64,000 bases of DNA from Burkholderia mayonis. GTDB taxonomy: Bacteria; Pseudomonadota; Gammaproteobacteria; Burkholderiales; Burkholderiaceae. Position 1 is the first letter of the stretch. Each line of letters begins with the position of its first letter. The stretch spans positions 1,736,001 to 1,800,000 of the forward strand of contig NZ_CP013387.1 in the NCBI RefSeq assembly GCF_001523745.2, given 5' to 3'. A program made the translations under genes and the position numbers. The notes beneath the pieces were generated by a model. That model saw nothing but the letters and a program-made list of their open reading frames with translations. It had not been told where the DNA came from and searched no databases. Below, piece by piece: positions 7,602 to 16,965 of this stretch.

Positions 7602-8779
7602 CAGTCTCCCGCGCGCGATTCGCGCAGCCATCGTTCGAGTTCCGGCGCCGCGTCGCGCAGCGCGCGGCGCGCATGGCCGTCGCGGCCCGCGACGCGCGTC
7701 GCCTGCCACAGCGCGTCGACGATCGCCTGCTCGACGCTGTCGGCTGCGGCGGCGAACAGCGGATCGAGCGCCGCATCGGCGACGAGCGCCGGCAGCGCGA
7801 CGCGCTCGGCGTCGTGCGGCACCGTGTATGCGGTCGAGAACGCGAGCGCGATGTCGCCGCTGCCGTGGCCGTACACCGACCCCGTCCGCGCAAGGCCCGC
7901 AGCCGCGCGCAGCGCGACGCGCTTCAGCTGCCGCGACGACAGCGGCGCGTCGGTCGCAACGAGCATGATGATCGAGCCCTGCTCGGGCGGCGGCGCGTCC
8001 GGATGCGAAGCGGCGGCGTCCGGCGCGCCGCGCGGCGCGATCCCGCCGCCCGCGCCATCCGGATCGCCCGAACGGCCCGCCTTGCCTGAGCCGCCCGCAT
8101 CCCGCCCGGCGATCATCCGGCCGACCGGCACGCCCGCGATCGTCAGCATCGGCAGGCGTCCGAAATTCGCGAGCACGAGCGCGCCGACCGTCCACGCGTC
8201 GCCCGCCGCGCGCACGACGCGCGACGCCGAGCCGATCCCGCCTTTCAGGTCGAAGCACGACATCCCGCGCCCCGCGCCGACCGCGCCGCGCGCGAACCCG
8301 GGCCGCGCGTCGGCGAGCGCCTGCGCGTAATGCGCGGGCGTCACCGCGAACGCGTGCAGATCGTTCAGATAGCCGTCGTTGCACTCGAACACGAGCGGAT
8401 TGACAGTCGGCCATGCGCGGCCGATCCGCGGATTCGCGTCGATCGCCGCACGGATCTGCGCGTGCGCGACCGCGGCGACGCCGAACGTGTTCGTCAGCGC
8501 GAGCGGCGTCTCGACCACGCCGAGTTCGTCGACCTGCATGAGCCCGATGCTCTTGCCGAAGCCGTTGATCACCGCGGCGGCGGCGGGCGCCTTGTCGCGA
8601 TAGACGTCGCCCGCGTGCGGCCGCACGACGGTCACGCCGGTCTGCACGCCGTGCGCGTCGAGCGTCGCGTGGCCGACCGTCACGCCCGCGACGTCGGCGA
8701 GGCTGCCGAGCGGCCCGGCAGGCAGCGCGCCGACGTGCGGCGCCGCCGCGGCCGGCGCGCGTTCGGAAGACGCGCCCAT
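7601..8779 (-). CDS. P1-family aminopeptidase (DmpA/BapA-like)
   Basis: The 392-residue N-terminal nucleophile hydrolase has DVAGVTVGHATL early and VNGFGKSIGLMQVDELG in the first half. Its GHGSGDIALAFSTA motif contains the nucleophilic Ser at which the precursor is cleaved autocatalytically. Family members release N-terminal D-Ala, L-amino acids or beta-amino acids from short peptides. A Gly/Asp/Pro-rich insertion of about 45 residues precedes the cleavage region. It is translationally coupled to neighbours on both sides by one-base overlaps. Confidence 0.88.
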   Translation of the reverse strand: MGASSERAPAAAAPHVGALPAGPLGSLADVAGVTVGHATLDAHGVQTGVTVVRPHAGDVYRDKAPAAAAVINGFGKSIGLMQVDELGVVETPLALTNTFGVAAVAHAQIRAAIDANPRIGRAWPTVNPLVFECNDGYLNDLHAFAVTPAHYAQALADARPGFARGAVGAGRGMSCFDLKGGIGSASRVVRAAGDAWTVGALVLANFGRLPMLTIAGVPVGRMIAGRDAGGSGKAGRSGDPDGAGGGIAPRGAPDAAASHPDAPPPEQGSIIMLVATDAPLSSRQLKRVALRAAAGLARTGSVYGHGSGDIALAFSTAYTVPHDAERVALPALVADAALDPLFAAAADSVEQAIVDALWQATRVAGRDGHARRALRDAAPELERWLRESRAGD

Positions 8780-9684
8780 CACTGCCGTTCCAGCTTCGGA
8801 TCGAGCGCGTCGCGCAGCCCGTCGCCGAGCAGGTTGAATGCGAGCACGGTCAGAAAAATCGCGATGCTCGGAAAGAGCGCGACGTGCGGCGCGTTGACCA
8901 TGTCGGCGCGCGCCTCGTTGAGCATCGCGCCCCACTCGGGCGTCGGCGGCTGCGCGCCGAGGCCGAGGAACGACAGGCTCGCCGCCGTGATGATCGACGT
9001 GCCGATCCGCATCGTGAAGTAGACGACGACCGACGACACCGTGCCCGGCAGGATGTGCCGCATGATGATCGTCCGATCGGACGCGCCGATGCTGCGCGCG
9101 GCCTCGACGTAGGTCATCTGCTTGAGCGCGAGCGTGTTGCCGCGCACGAGCCGCGCGAACGCGGGCACGCTGAACACGGCCACCGCGCAGATCACGTTGA
9201 TCATCCCGTTGCCGAGGATCGCGACGACGCCGATCGCGAGCAGGATCCCCGGAAACGCGAACAGCACGTCGGCGACGCGCATCGTCGCGCGGTCCCACCA
9301 GCCTTCGTAGTAGCCGGCGAGGAGGCCGAAGAACGTGCCGATCACGGCGCCGAGCGCGACCGAGAAGAAGCCTGCGGCGAGCGAGATCCGCGCGCCCGCG
9401 ACGATCCGGCTGAAGATGTCGCGTCCGAGCGAATCGACGCCGAACCAGTGCGCGGCCGACGGCCCCGCGTTCAGTGCATCGTAGTCGAAATAGTTCTCCG
9501 GATCGTACGGCACGAAATGCGGGCCGACGATCGCGACGACGACGAGCAGCAGCACGAACGCACCCGCCGCGAGCGCGACGTGCTGCTTCCTGAACTTGCG
9601 CCAGAATTCGCTCCACGGCGTGCGGATCGCGGTCGACGCGACGGCAGTGGCGGACGCGGAAGGGGTGGGAACAGTCGCGTTCAT
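8779..9684 (-). CDS. gsiD: Dipeptide/glutathione ABC transporter permease (DppC/GsiD-like)
   Basis: The 301-residue inner-membrane protein has an N-terminal transmembrane helix, then [15 protein letters not shown], the hallmark of DppC-type permeases. Several transmembrane segments and the [20 protein letters not shown] coupling loop for the ATPase follow. I choose the ATG at 9684 (MNATV) over one 14 codons upstream. It lies 7 nt after the gsiC-like stop and overlaps the next gene by one base. Confidence 0.9.
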   Translation of the reverse strand: MNATVPTPSASATAVASTAIRTPWSEFWRKFRKQHVALAAGAFVLLLVVVAIVGPHFVPYDPENYFDYDALNAGPSAAHWFGVDSLGRDIFSRIVAGARISLAAGFFSVALGAVIGTFFGLLAGYYEGWWDRATMRVADVLFAFPGILLAIGVVAILGNGMINVICAVAVFSVPAFARLVRGNTLALKQMTYVEAARSIGASDRTIIMRHILPGTVSSVVVYFTMRIGTSIITAASLSFLGLGAQPPTPEWGAMLNEARADMVNAPHVALFPSIAIFLTVLAFNLLGDGLRDALDPKLERQ

Positions 9685-9691
9685 GCGCGCC

Positions 9692-10612
9692 TCACTTGAA
9701 ACGGATCGTCGGATTGATGACCGCATACAGCACGTCGACGGTCAGATTGATCAGGATGAACTCGAGCGAGAACAGCAGCACGATCGCCTGGATCACCGGG
9801 TAGTCGCGCATCGTCACCGCATCGACGAGGAGGCGCCCGAGCCCCGGCCAGTTGAACACCGCCTCGACGACGATCGACCCGCCGAGCAGAAAGCCGAACT
9901 GCAGCCCCATCATCGTGACGACCGGAATCATCGCGTTGCGCAGGCAGTGCTTCAGCACGACCAGCGGCTCGCGCACGCCTTTCGCGCGCGCGGTGCGCAC
10001 GAAATCCTCGTGCAGCACTTCGGCGAACGACGCGCGCGTGAAGCGCGCCATCACCGCCGCCACGGCCGCGCCGAGCGTCAGCGACGGCAGCACGTAGCTC
10101 CGCCACGAGCCGTCCGGCACGACGGGCAGCCAGCCGAGCTTCACCGAGAACACTTCCATCAGCAGCATCCCGAGCGCGAACGCCGGAAACGAGATGCCCG
10201 ACACCGCGAGCGTCATCCCGATGCGGTCCGGCCAGCGGTTGCGCCACACGGCCGACGCGATGCCGATCGCCATCCCGAAGAGCGTCGCCCAGACCATGCT
10301 GACGAGGGTCAGCGACAGCGTCGGCATGAAGCGCTCGCCGATCTCGGTCGAAACAGGCCGCCTGCTGCGCGTCGACGTGCCGAAATCGAAATGCGCGATC
10401 CGCACGAAGAAGTTCGCGAACTGCGTCGGCAGCGGCTTGTCGAGGCCGAGGTCGGCGCGCACGAGCGCGACCGTCGCGTCGTCGGCCTCGGGACCGGCCG
10501 CGAGCCGCGCGGGATCGCCCGGCAGCAGGTGGACGAACAGGAACACCAGCACCGCGACGCTCACGAGCGTCGGCAGGAGCCCGAACAATCGTTTGACCAG
10601 AAAATTCAGCAT
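9692..10612 (-). CDS. gsiC: Dipeptide/glutathione ABC transporter permease (DppB/GsiC-like)
   Basis: The 306-residue permease starts [20 protein letters not shown], with the VHLLPGDPA motif typical of DppB-type proteins. It also has the [14 protein letters not shown] coupling helix and [14 protein letters not shown] near the C-terminus. It forms the membrane channel together with the next gene. A 9-bp tandem repeat lies in the gap between this gene and the upstream binding-protein gene. Confidence 0.9.
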   Translation of the reverse strand: MLNFLVKRLFGLLPTLVSVAVLVFLFVHLLPGDPARLAAGPEADDATVALVRADLGLDKPLPTQFANFFVRIAHFDFGTSTRSRRPVSTEIGERFMPTLSLTLVSMVWATLFGMAIGIASAVWRNRWPDRIGMTLAVSGISFPAFALGMLLMEVFSVKLGWLPVVPDGSWRSYVLPSLTLGAAVAAVMARFTRASFAEVLHEDFVRTARAKGVREPLVVLKHCLRNAMIPVVTMMGLQFGFLLGGSIVVEAVFNWPGLGRLLVDAVTMRDYPVIQAIVLLFSLEFILINLTVDVLYAVINPTIRFK

Positions 10613-10672
10613 GCGCTTGCACCTCGATGCGGCGCGCGGTCGGACCGCGCGCCGCCTATGCCCGAAGCGACC

Positions 10673-10798
10673 GGATCGTTCGGACCGTTCGGATCGTTCG
10701 GATCGTTCGGATCGTTCGGATCGTTCGGATCGTTCGGATCGTTCGGATCGTTCGGATCGTTCGGATCGTTCGGATCGTTCGGATCGTTCGGACCGTTC
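10673..10798. repeat. 9-bp tandem repeat, 14 copies, inside the peptide-transport operon
   Basis: The unit GGATCGTTC is repeated 14 times without gaps. The second and last copies carry GGACCGTTC. It occupies most of the gap between the binding-protein stop (10821) and the permease start (10612). Each strand is open across it (Asn-Asp-Pro repeats on minus), but no gene is indicated. Copy number is likely variable between strains. Confidence 0.95.
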
Positions 10799-10820
10799 GA
10801 ATCGCCCGGGTCGTTTCGCG

Positions 10821-12383
10821 TCACTTGATCGCGATCTCGTCGAAGTTGAACGAGCCGTCGGGCATCACGTACGCGCCCTGCAGACGCTTGCTGCGCGCAT
10901 AGACGATCTTCTCCTGCACGAGCGGAATCCACGGCGCGTCGGACCAGATGCGCTTTTGCGCGTCCGCATACAGCTCGGCCTTCTTCGCGCGATCGGTCGT
11001 CGCGAGCGCCTTCGCGAGATCGGCGTCGACCGCGTCGTTCCTGTAGTACGCGGTATTCACGAGCTTCGGCGGAAACGACGCGGAAGCCAGCAGCGGCGTG
11101 ATCGCCCAGTCCGACTCGCCCGTCGACGCGGACCAGCCGATGTAGTACATCCGCACGGGCGCCTTCGCCGGGTCCTGCGCGCTCTCGACTTTCGCGACCC
11201 GCTCACCCGCCTCGAGCGCCTGCACCTGCGCCTTCACGCCCACTTGCGCGAGCTGCTGCTGGACGAACTGGATCGCCTTTTGCGACGTCGAGTTGTTGTA
11301 CGCGGACCAGAGCGTCGTCTCGAAGCCGTTCGGATAGCCCGCCTCCTTCAGCAGCGCGCGCGCCTTCGCCGGATCGTACGGCCACGGGCCGAGCTTCACT
11401 GCGTAGTCGACGCCCTGCGGCACGATGCCCGTCGCGGGCGTCGCGTTGCCGGCGAACGCGACCTTCGCGAGCGCATCCTTGTTGACCGCGTAATTGAGCG
11501 CCTGGCGGACCTTCGGGTTGTCGAACGGCTTTTGCATCATGTTCAGGCTGACATAGCGCTGGATGATCGACGTGCGCTCGATCACGTCGACCTTCGCGTT
11601 CGCCTTCAGGTCGGCCGTCTGCTCGAACGGAATGCGGAACGCGAAGTCGGCCTCGCCCGTCTTCATCAGCGCGGCGCGCGTGTTGTTGTCGACGACGGGC
11701 TTCCAGTCGATCGCATCGATCTTCGGATAGCCCGGCTTCCAGTAGGCGGCGAACTTCTTCACCTTCAGGTCGTCGGTCTGCTTCCATTCGACGAACTCGA
11801 ACGGGCCGGTGCCGACCGGATGCAGCGCGATGTCGCGCCCGTATTTCTTCAGCGCGGCGGGCGAGATCATCACGGCGGACGGGTGCGCGAGCACGTTGAT
11901 GAACGCGGAGAACGGCTCGGTCAGCGTGACCTTCACCGTGTACGGATCGACGACCTCGGTCTTCGCGATCCGGCGGAACAGGTTGTAGCGCTTGAGCTTG
12001 TTCGCCGGATCGGTCACGCGGTCGAAGTTCGCCTTCACCGCGGCGGCGGTGAAATCGGTGCCGTCCTGGAACTTCACGCTCTGGCGCAGCTTGATCGTGT
12101 AGACCTTCGCGTCGGGGCTCGCGTCGTAGCCGGTCGCAAGCACGTTCACGAGCTTCATGTCCTTGTCGAAGCCGAACAGGCCCTGATAGAACGACTTCGA
12201 CACCGCCTGCGACAGCGTGTCGTTCGAATCGTACGGGTCGAGCGTCGTGAACGTCGAATCGACGGCCATCACAGCGGTCCGCTCGGCGAACGCGAGCGAG
12301 GCGGACGACATCGCGATGACGCCTGCGCAGGCGGCGATCAGCGAGCGCGGCGAGAATGGCAAGAACGAATGCGGCATAGTCAT
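10821..12383 (-). CDS. gsiB: Peptide ABC transporter periplasmic binding protein (DppA/GsiB-like, SBP family 5)
   Basis: The 520-residue protein has a Sec signal peptide ([16 protein letters not shown], hydrophobic core, cleavage near AFA). The family 5 fold follows, with [20 protein letters not shown], a [14 protein letters not shown] block, and [14 protein letters not shown]. The start at 12383 has an AAAGGAG ribosome-binding site 9 nt upstream. An in-frame extension to 12668 is low-complexity and rejected. GsiB-type proteins bind glutathione; DppA types bind dipeptides. The specificity here is not settled by sequence alone. Confidence 0.9.
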   Translation of the reverse strand: MTMPHSFLPFSPRSLIAACAGVIAMSSASLAFAERTAVMAVDSTFTTLDPYDSNDTLSQAVSKSFYQGLFGFDKDMKLVNVLATGYDASPDAKVYTIKLRQSVKFQDGTDFTAAAVKANFDRVTDPANKLKRYNLFRRIAKTEVVDPYTVKVTLTEPFSAFINVLAHPSAVMISPAALKKYGRDIALHPVGTGPFEFVEWKQTDDLKVKKFAAYWKPGYPKIDAIDWKPVVDNNTRAALMKTGEADFAFRIPFEQTADLKANAKVDVIERTSIIQRYVSLNMMQKPFDNPKVRQALNYAVNKDALAKVAFAGNATPATGIVPQGVDYAVKLGPWPYDPAKARALLKEAGYPNGFETTLWSAYNNSTSQKAIQFVQQQLAQVGVKAQVQALEAGERVAKVESAQDPAKAPVRMYYIGWSASTGESDWAITPLLASASFPPKLVNTAYYRNDAVDADLAKALATTDRAKKAELYADAQKRIWSDAPWIPLVQEKIVYARSKRLQGAYVMPDGSFNFDEIAIK

Positions 12384-12460
12384 GTGTGGGCTCCTTTGCG
12401 ATGCTTCGGTAGTGCGTGGATCTGGGCTCGTGTGGTCCTGCTGCCGTGCGTTTCGCGAAT

Positions 12461-12503
12461 CCGGAATCCTGATGCTCCGGAATCCTGATGCTCCGGAATC
12501 CTG
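12461..12503. repeat. 16-bp tandem repeat upstream of the binding-protein gene
   Basis: The unit CCGGAATCCTGATGCT occurs twice in full and once in part (12461-12503). It lies in the 268-nt gap between the ATPase and the binding-protein genes. The rest of that gap (12520-12650) is rich in short imprecise repeats of TGCGTTTGC and GTCTG type. Confidence 0.8.
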
Positions 12504-12651
12504 CGCGCCGGGCTTCCTGCGGTCTTCCTTGCTTCCCTCGTGATTCGATGCTGCCTGCATGTTGCGTTTGCCTGTTGCCGCTGCGTTTGCGCAACCGTCG
12601 CGCCGCGCCGTCAGCGCTTTGCGTGTCTGTATGTCTGCGTGTCTGCAAGCC

Positions 12652-14643
12652 TCAATACGCGCCGCCAACCCGATGCTCGGCGACGAAGTGCTCCGGCCCG
12701 ACCGCGACGAGCGGCGCGACGACAGGCTCGTCGCCGAACGCGCGGATCGGGCTCGGCAGATCGTCGGCGGGCAGCGTGCGCTGCGCGTGGCGGCGCGCGG
12801 GATCGGCGATCGGCACCGCGCTCATCAGCTTCTTCGTGTACGGATGGCGCGGCGTCTCGAACACCGCGCGGCGCGGACCGATCTCGACGATCTGGCCGAG
12901 GTACATCACCGCGACGCGATGACTGATCCGCTCGACGACCGCCATGTCGTGCGAGATGAACAGATACGCGACGCCGAGCTCGCGCTGCAGGTCGAGCATC
13001 AGGTTGACGATCTGCGCCTGCACCGACACGTCGAGCGCCGACACCGACTCGTCGGCGATCACGACCTTCGGGTTCAGCGCGAGCGCGCGCGCGATCGCGA
13101 TCCGCTGCCGCTGGCCGCCGGAGAACTCGTGCGGATAGCGGCGCGCGGCGTCGGCGGGCAGGCCGACGCGATCGAGCAGCCAGTCGACGCGCGCCTGCGC
13201 CGCCTTGCCGCTCGCGACGCCGTGCACGAGGAGCGGCTCCATGATCGAGAAGCCGACTGTCAAGCGCGGGTTCAGCGATGCGAACGGATCCTGGAAGATG
13301 AACTGGATGTTTCGGCGCAGCGCCTGCAGTTCGCGGCCCTTCAGCGCGCGGATCTCGCGGCCTTCGAATTCGATCGAGCCGCTCAGGTTGTCGACGAGGC
13401 GCAGCAGCGAGCGGCCCGTCGTCGACTTGCCGCAGCCCGACTCGCCGACGAGCGCGAGCGTCTCGCCCGCGCGCAGGTCGAAGCTCACGCGCTCGACCGC
13501 ATGCACGTATTGCGACACGCGGCTGAACGCGCCGCTCTTGATCGGGAAGCGCGTGACAAGGTCGCGCACGCGCAAGAGCGGCGCGGACGAAGGGTCGACC
13601 GCCGCTTGCGCGGAAGGCGGCGCGGCGGGCGCCTCCGGCGCCGGCGGAGCGACCGGAGCAAGCGTCGCGGCGGGCGTCGTGGGCGTCGCAGGCGTCGTGG
13701 GCGTCGCGGGCGCGGCGGCGTCGCTCGCGACCAGGACCGCGTCGCCCGCCACCGGATCGAAGCGCAGCAGCGGAAACTTCGCCGGCGCGTCAGTGCCCTG
13801 CATCGACCCGAGCCGCGGCACCGCCGCGAGCAGCGCCTTCGTATACGGATGCGACGGCGCGGCGAAGATCGCATCGGACGCGCCCGCCTCGACCTTCTCG
13901 CCGCGATACATGACGAGCACGCGATCGGCGACCTCCGCGACGACGCCCATGTCGTGCGTGATGAAGATCACACCCATGTCCATTTCGTCCTGCAGCCCGC
14001 GGATCAGCTGGAGGATCTGCGCCTGGATCGTCACGTCGAGCGCGGTCGTCGGCTCGTCGGCGATCAGCAGCGCGGGCCGGCACGACAGCGCCATCGCGAT
14101 CATCACGCGCTGCCGCATCCCGCCCGACAACTGATGCGGATGGCGCGCGAACACGCGGCGCGCCTCCGGAATCCGCACGAGGTCGAGAAGACGCAGCGCC
14201 TCCGCGCGCGCTTCGCTCGCGCGCTTGTTCTGATGCAGCGCGATCGCCTCGCTGATCTGGTCGCCGACCGTGAAGACCGGATTGAGCGACGTCATCGGCT
14301 CCTGGAAGATCATCGCGACGTCCGCACCGCGCACCGTGCGCAGCATCGACGGCGACGCGCGCACGAGATCGAGCGCCGCGCCATTGCGCCGGCGCAGCAC
14401 GATCCTGCCGCCCGCGATCGCGCCGCCGCCGTGCTCGACGAGGCGCATCAGCGCGAGCGACGTCACCGACTTGCCGGAGCCCGATTCGCCGACGATCGCG
14501 AGCGTCTCGCCGCGATCGACGTGGAACGACAACCCGCGCACCGCTTCGAACGCGGCGCCCTCGCGGCGGAACGTGACGGACAGCCCGTCGACTTCGAGCA
14601 CGCGCTGCTCGGGCAGGCTCGGGGCGGATCGGCTCGCGCTCAT
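12652..14643 (-). CDS. gsiA: Fused dual-ATPase of a peptide/glutathione ABC importer (GsiA-like)
   Basis: The 663-residue protein carries two complete ABC domains. Domain 1 has GESGSGKS (Walker A) and LSGGMRQR (signature); domain 2 has GESGCGKS and FSGGQRQR, each with a LIADEPT or VIADES Walker B region. A roughly 60-residue Ala/Pro/Thr-rich linker separates them. It powers the two permeases encoded downstream. I choose the ATG at 14643, preceded by CAGGAGAG. The stop lies 268 nt before the binding-protein gene. Confidence 0.92.
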   Translation of the reverse strand: MSASRSAPSLPEQRVLEVDGLSVTFRREGAAFEAVRGLSFHVDRGETLAIVGESGSGKSVTSLALMRLVEHGGGAIAGGRIVLRRRNGAALDLVRASPSMLRTVRGADVAMIFQEPMTSLNPVFTVGDQISEAIALHQNKRASEARAEALRLLDLVRIPEARRVFARHPHQLSGGMRQRVMIAMALSCRPALLIADEPTTALDVTIQAQILQLIRGLQDEMDMGVIFITHDMGVVAEVADRVLVMYRGEKVEAGASDAIFAAPSHPYTKALLAAVPRLGSMQGTDAPAKFPLLRFDPVAGDAVLVASDAAAPATPTTPATPTTPAATLAPVAPPAPEAPAAPPSAQAAVDPSSAPLLRVRDLVTRFPIKSGAFSRVSQYVHAVERVSFDLRAGETLALVGESGCGKSTTGRSLLRLVDNLSGSIEFEGREIRALKGRELQALRRNIQFIFQDPFASLNPRLTVGFSIMEPLLVHGVASGKAAQARVDWLLDRVGLPADAARRYPHEFSGGQRQRIAIARALALNPKVVIADESVSALDVSVQAQIVNLMLDLQRELGVAYLFISHDMAVVERISHRVAVMYLGQIVEIGPRRAVFETPRHPYTKKLMSAVPIADPARRHAQRTLPADDLPSPIRAFGDEPVVAPLVAVGPEHFVAEHRVGGAY

Positions 14644-14680
14644 CTGGCTCTCCTGTTTCTGCGATCGGACGGCCGCGCCG

Positions 14681-15685
14681 TCACGCCGCCTCTTCACGGT
14701 AGATCGCGGTCACGGGCGTCTCGCCGACGCGCGCGTAGCCGCGATACATCCCTTCGGTGTTGAACGGCATCGCGAGATTGCCGCGCGCATCGATCGCGAT
14801 GATCCCGCCGCGGCCGGCGATCCGCGGCAGCTTGTTCATCACGACGTCGTACGCGGCCGATGCGAGCGTCGCGCCGCGGTATTCGATCTGCGCGGACACG
14901 TCGTACGCGGTCGCGAGCCGGATGAACATCTCGCCCGTGCCCGTCGACGACACCGCGCACGTCGCATCGTTCGCGTAGCAGCCCGCGCCGATGATCGGCG
15001 TGTCGCCAACGCGCCCCGGCTGCTTGTTCGTGATCCCGCCCGTCGACGTGGCTGCGGCGAGATGGCCGCGCAGATCGCGCGCGACCGCGCCGACCGTGCC
15101 GTGCTTGCGATCCGGATCGAGCGGCTGCGGCGCGAACGCGGCGCCGTTGCCGTTGCCGTTGCCGAACGCGAGCGTCGCCGCGTCGTGGTCGAGCAGCACG
15201 CCCGACGACTGTCGCGCCTTCAGCCACTGCGCGCGGCGGAACTCGGTGTCGAAGTAGCCCGGCTCGGCGAGGTCGAGCCCCTGCGCGGCCGCGAACGCGT
15301 CGGCGCCCGCGCCCGCGAACATCACATGCTCGCTCGCCTCGAGCACGCGCCGCGCGGCGAGCACCGGGTTGCGCACGCGCGTCGCGCAGCAGATCGCGCC
15401 CGCCTTCAGCGTCGCGCCGTCCATGATCGCGGCGTCGAGCTCGTGCGTGCCGTCGGCCGTGTAGACGGCGCCGCGCCCCGCGTTGAAAAGCGGGCAATCC
15501 TCGAGCATCCGCACCGCGACGCTGACCGCGTCGAGCGCGTTGCCGCCATCGGCGAGCACGGCCTGTGCGGCGGCGAGGATCGCGTTCAGCTCGGCGCGGT
15601 ACTGCGCTTCGGCGTCGGCCGTCATCGCGTTGCGCAGGATCGTGCCTGCGCCGCCATGAATCGCAATGATTGCGGGTGAAGTCAT
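14681..15685 (-). CDS. iaaA: Isoaspartyl peptidase/L-asparaginase (plant type)
   Basis: The 334-residue Ntn-hydrolase begins with the [11 protein letters not shown] motif. The nucleophilic Thr197 lies in KHGTVGAVA, where the precursor self-cleaves into alpha and beta chains. [21 protein letters not shown] and TGTGE complete the active site. It hydrolyses isoaspartyl dipeptides and asparagine. In E. coli the same gene (iaaA/ybiK) precedes gsiABCD, so the arrangement is conserved. Its ATG overlaps the regulator's stop by one base. Confidence 0.93.
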   Translation of the reverse strand: MTSPAIIAIHGGAGTILRNAMTADAEAQYRAELNAILAAAQAVLADGGNALDAVSVAVRMLEDCPLFNAGRGAVYTADGTHELDAAIMDGATLKAGAICCATRVRNPVLAARRVLEASEHVMFAGAGADAFAAAQGLDLAEPGYFDTEFRRAQWLKARQSSGVLLDHDAATLAFGNGNGNGAAFAPQPLDPDRKHGTVGAVARDLRGHLAAATSTGGITNKQPGRVGDTPIIGAGCYANDATCAVSSTGTGEMFIRLATAYDVSAQIEYRGATLASAAYDVVMNKLPRIAGRGGIIAIDARGNLAMPFNTEGMYRGYARVGETPVTAIYREEAA

Positions 15686-16632
15686 CAGTCGGTTTTCCTG
15701 GAACGGCGCGGCGGGCGAAGCGGCGCGGCGGTCGCGCCCCGCGCTTCGAGCCACGGCAGCATGAATTCGGTCACTTCGGCGGCGGCGCGCGCCGAGCGCT
15801 GCGAACGATGCGCGACCGCGTCGATCAGCGCTTCGACGAGCGCGAGCACCGCGGCCTCGGACGTCGCCGCGAGCCGCCGCTCGGCATTCACGTAAAGCGC
15901 GCACATCGCGAACGACGCGATCGGCGACTCCGGCCCGTCGGTGATCGCGAGCACCGGCGCGCCCCGCTCGGCCGCGCGGCGCGTGAGCTCGATCGTGTCG
16001 TACACGTAGCGCGGAAACGCGATCGCGACGACGAGATCGTCGTCGCGCGCGCTGAACAGGCGTCGCGCGGCGTCGGTCGGGCCGCCTAGCAGCGCGAGCG
16101 ACTGCACGTTGTCGCGATACACGGACAGCCCGTGCTCCATCAATCCAGCGAGAAACGCGCTCGCGCCCATTCCGACGATGAAGATCCGGCGCGCGGCGAG
16201 CAGCGAGTCGACGGCCGCCTCGACGTTCGCGCGATCGAGCCGCTCGCGCGTGCGTTCGAGGTTCGCGACCGCTTGCTCGAAGCTCGCTTCGATCAGTTCG
16301 CCGCCGCGCGCGCCCGCATCGCGCTCCTGCGCGGAGCGCAGCCGCTCGACGGGCGCGAGCGTCGCCTCGAAGCCGCGCACGAGCGCCGCGCGCAGCGCCG
16401 GATAGCCGTCGAAGCCGAGCGCGCGCGCGAAGCGGTTCGCGGTCGCGATCGACGCATCGACCGCGTTCGCGAGCTCGTCGATCCGCATCGTCGCCGCGCG
16501 GAACGGATGGGCGAGCACGTACTCGCCCATCCGCCGATGAATCGGCGTGAGCGACGGCAGCGCGGCGGCGAGGCGCGCGGAGATCGACGGTTCGGCGCCG
16601 AGCGGCGTGGCGGTCGGACTGGAGCTGGGCAT
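15685..16632 (-). CDS. RpiR/MurR-family transcriptional regulator
   Basis: The 315-residue protein has an N-terminal RpiR helix-turn-helix (LTPIHRRMGEYVLAHP to SIATANRFARALGFDGYP) and a C-terminal SIS sugar-isomerase fold (RRIFIVGMGASAFLAG onward), which usually binds a phosphosugar-like effector. It is the first gene of the peptide operon and is translationally coupled to iaaA. It therefore probably controls its own operon through the AT-rich sites just upstream. The SIS domain hints that the inducer may be a peptidoglycan-derived or sugar-phosphate compound rather than a peptide. Confidence 0.88.
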   Translation of the reverse strand: MPSSSPTATPLGAEPSISARLAAALPSLTPIHRRMGEYVLAHPFRAATMRIDELANAVDASIATANRFARALGFDGYPALRAALVRGFEATLAPVERLRSAQERDAGARGGELIEASFEQAVANLERTRERLDRANVEAAVDSLLAARRIFIVGMGASAFLAGLMEHGLSVYRDNVQSLALLGGPTDAARRLFSARDDDLVVAIAFPRYVYDTIELTRRAAERGAPVLAITDGPESPIASFAMCALYVNAERRLAATSEAAVLALVEALIDAVAHRSQRSARAAAEVTEFMLPWLEARGATAAPLRPPRRSRKTD

Positions 16633-16657
16633 GCGGCGGATGCGGTGCGGCGTATAT

Positions 16658-16710
16658 CGATGAAAGTAAATTTACACAATTGGCTAGATGGAAAAAATAA
16701 ATTTTCATCG
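16658..16710. promoter_or_regulatory. Candidate RpiR operator region (inverted repeats)
   Basis: CGATGAAA (16658-16665) is mirrored by TTTCATCG (16703-16710). Nested inside are the perfect palindrome GTAAATTTAC (16666-16675) and the near-palindrome GAAAA-AATAAA-TTTTC (16691-16706). This AT-rich island starts 26 nt upstream of the regulator gene and stands out from the GC-rich surroundings. It lies between divergent genes and could also affect the BCCT gene. Confidence 0.5.
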
Positions 16711-16965
16711 GGGTTTGCACTGCCTCCGGACGATCGCCGGAAACCCATGCCAGATGGTGCGCTCGAGGTAATCCGCCCCGCTTTTTCGGGCAACTTCGCC
16801 GAATAGCTTACAATCTGTCAGTTTCAGCCTGCATCCTCGCTGCTCCCGCCCCTCCACCCTGCGCTTCGCGCGCGCGTTGCCGCAGCCGGGCCGTCCGCGC
16901 CGTCCCGGCGCCGGCCTCGGCTGACGCGCACGCTCCGCGACGCCACTTTTTCCGGAAACCCGCTT

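Noticed and set aside
10673..10798. Possible CRISPR array
   Set aside because: Units are 9 bp, directly adjacent and without spacers; the same holds for all other arrays in the window.
10606..10932. Minus-strand frame with Asn-Asp-Pro repeats
   Set aside because: Product of the 9-bp tandem repeat; overlaps the end of the binding-protein gene and has no ribosome-binding site.
10194..12488. Long plus-strand frame across the permease, repeat and binding-protein genes
   Set aside because: Antisense to genes with clear transporter motifs; the 9-bp repeat merely keeps it open.
12559..14763. Plus-strand frame of 734 codons opposite the ABC ATPase
   Set aside because: Antisense shadow; the ATPase has two complete Walker and signature motif sets on the minus strand.
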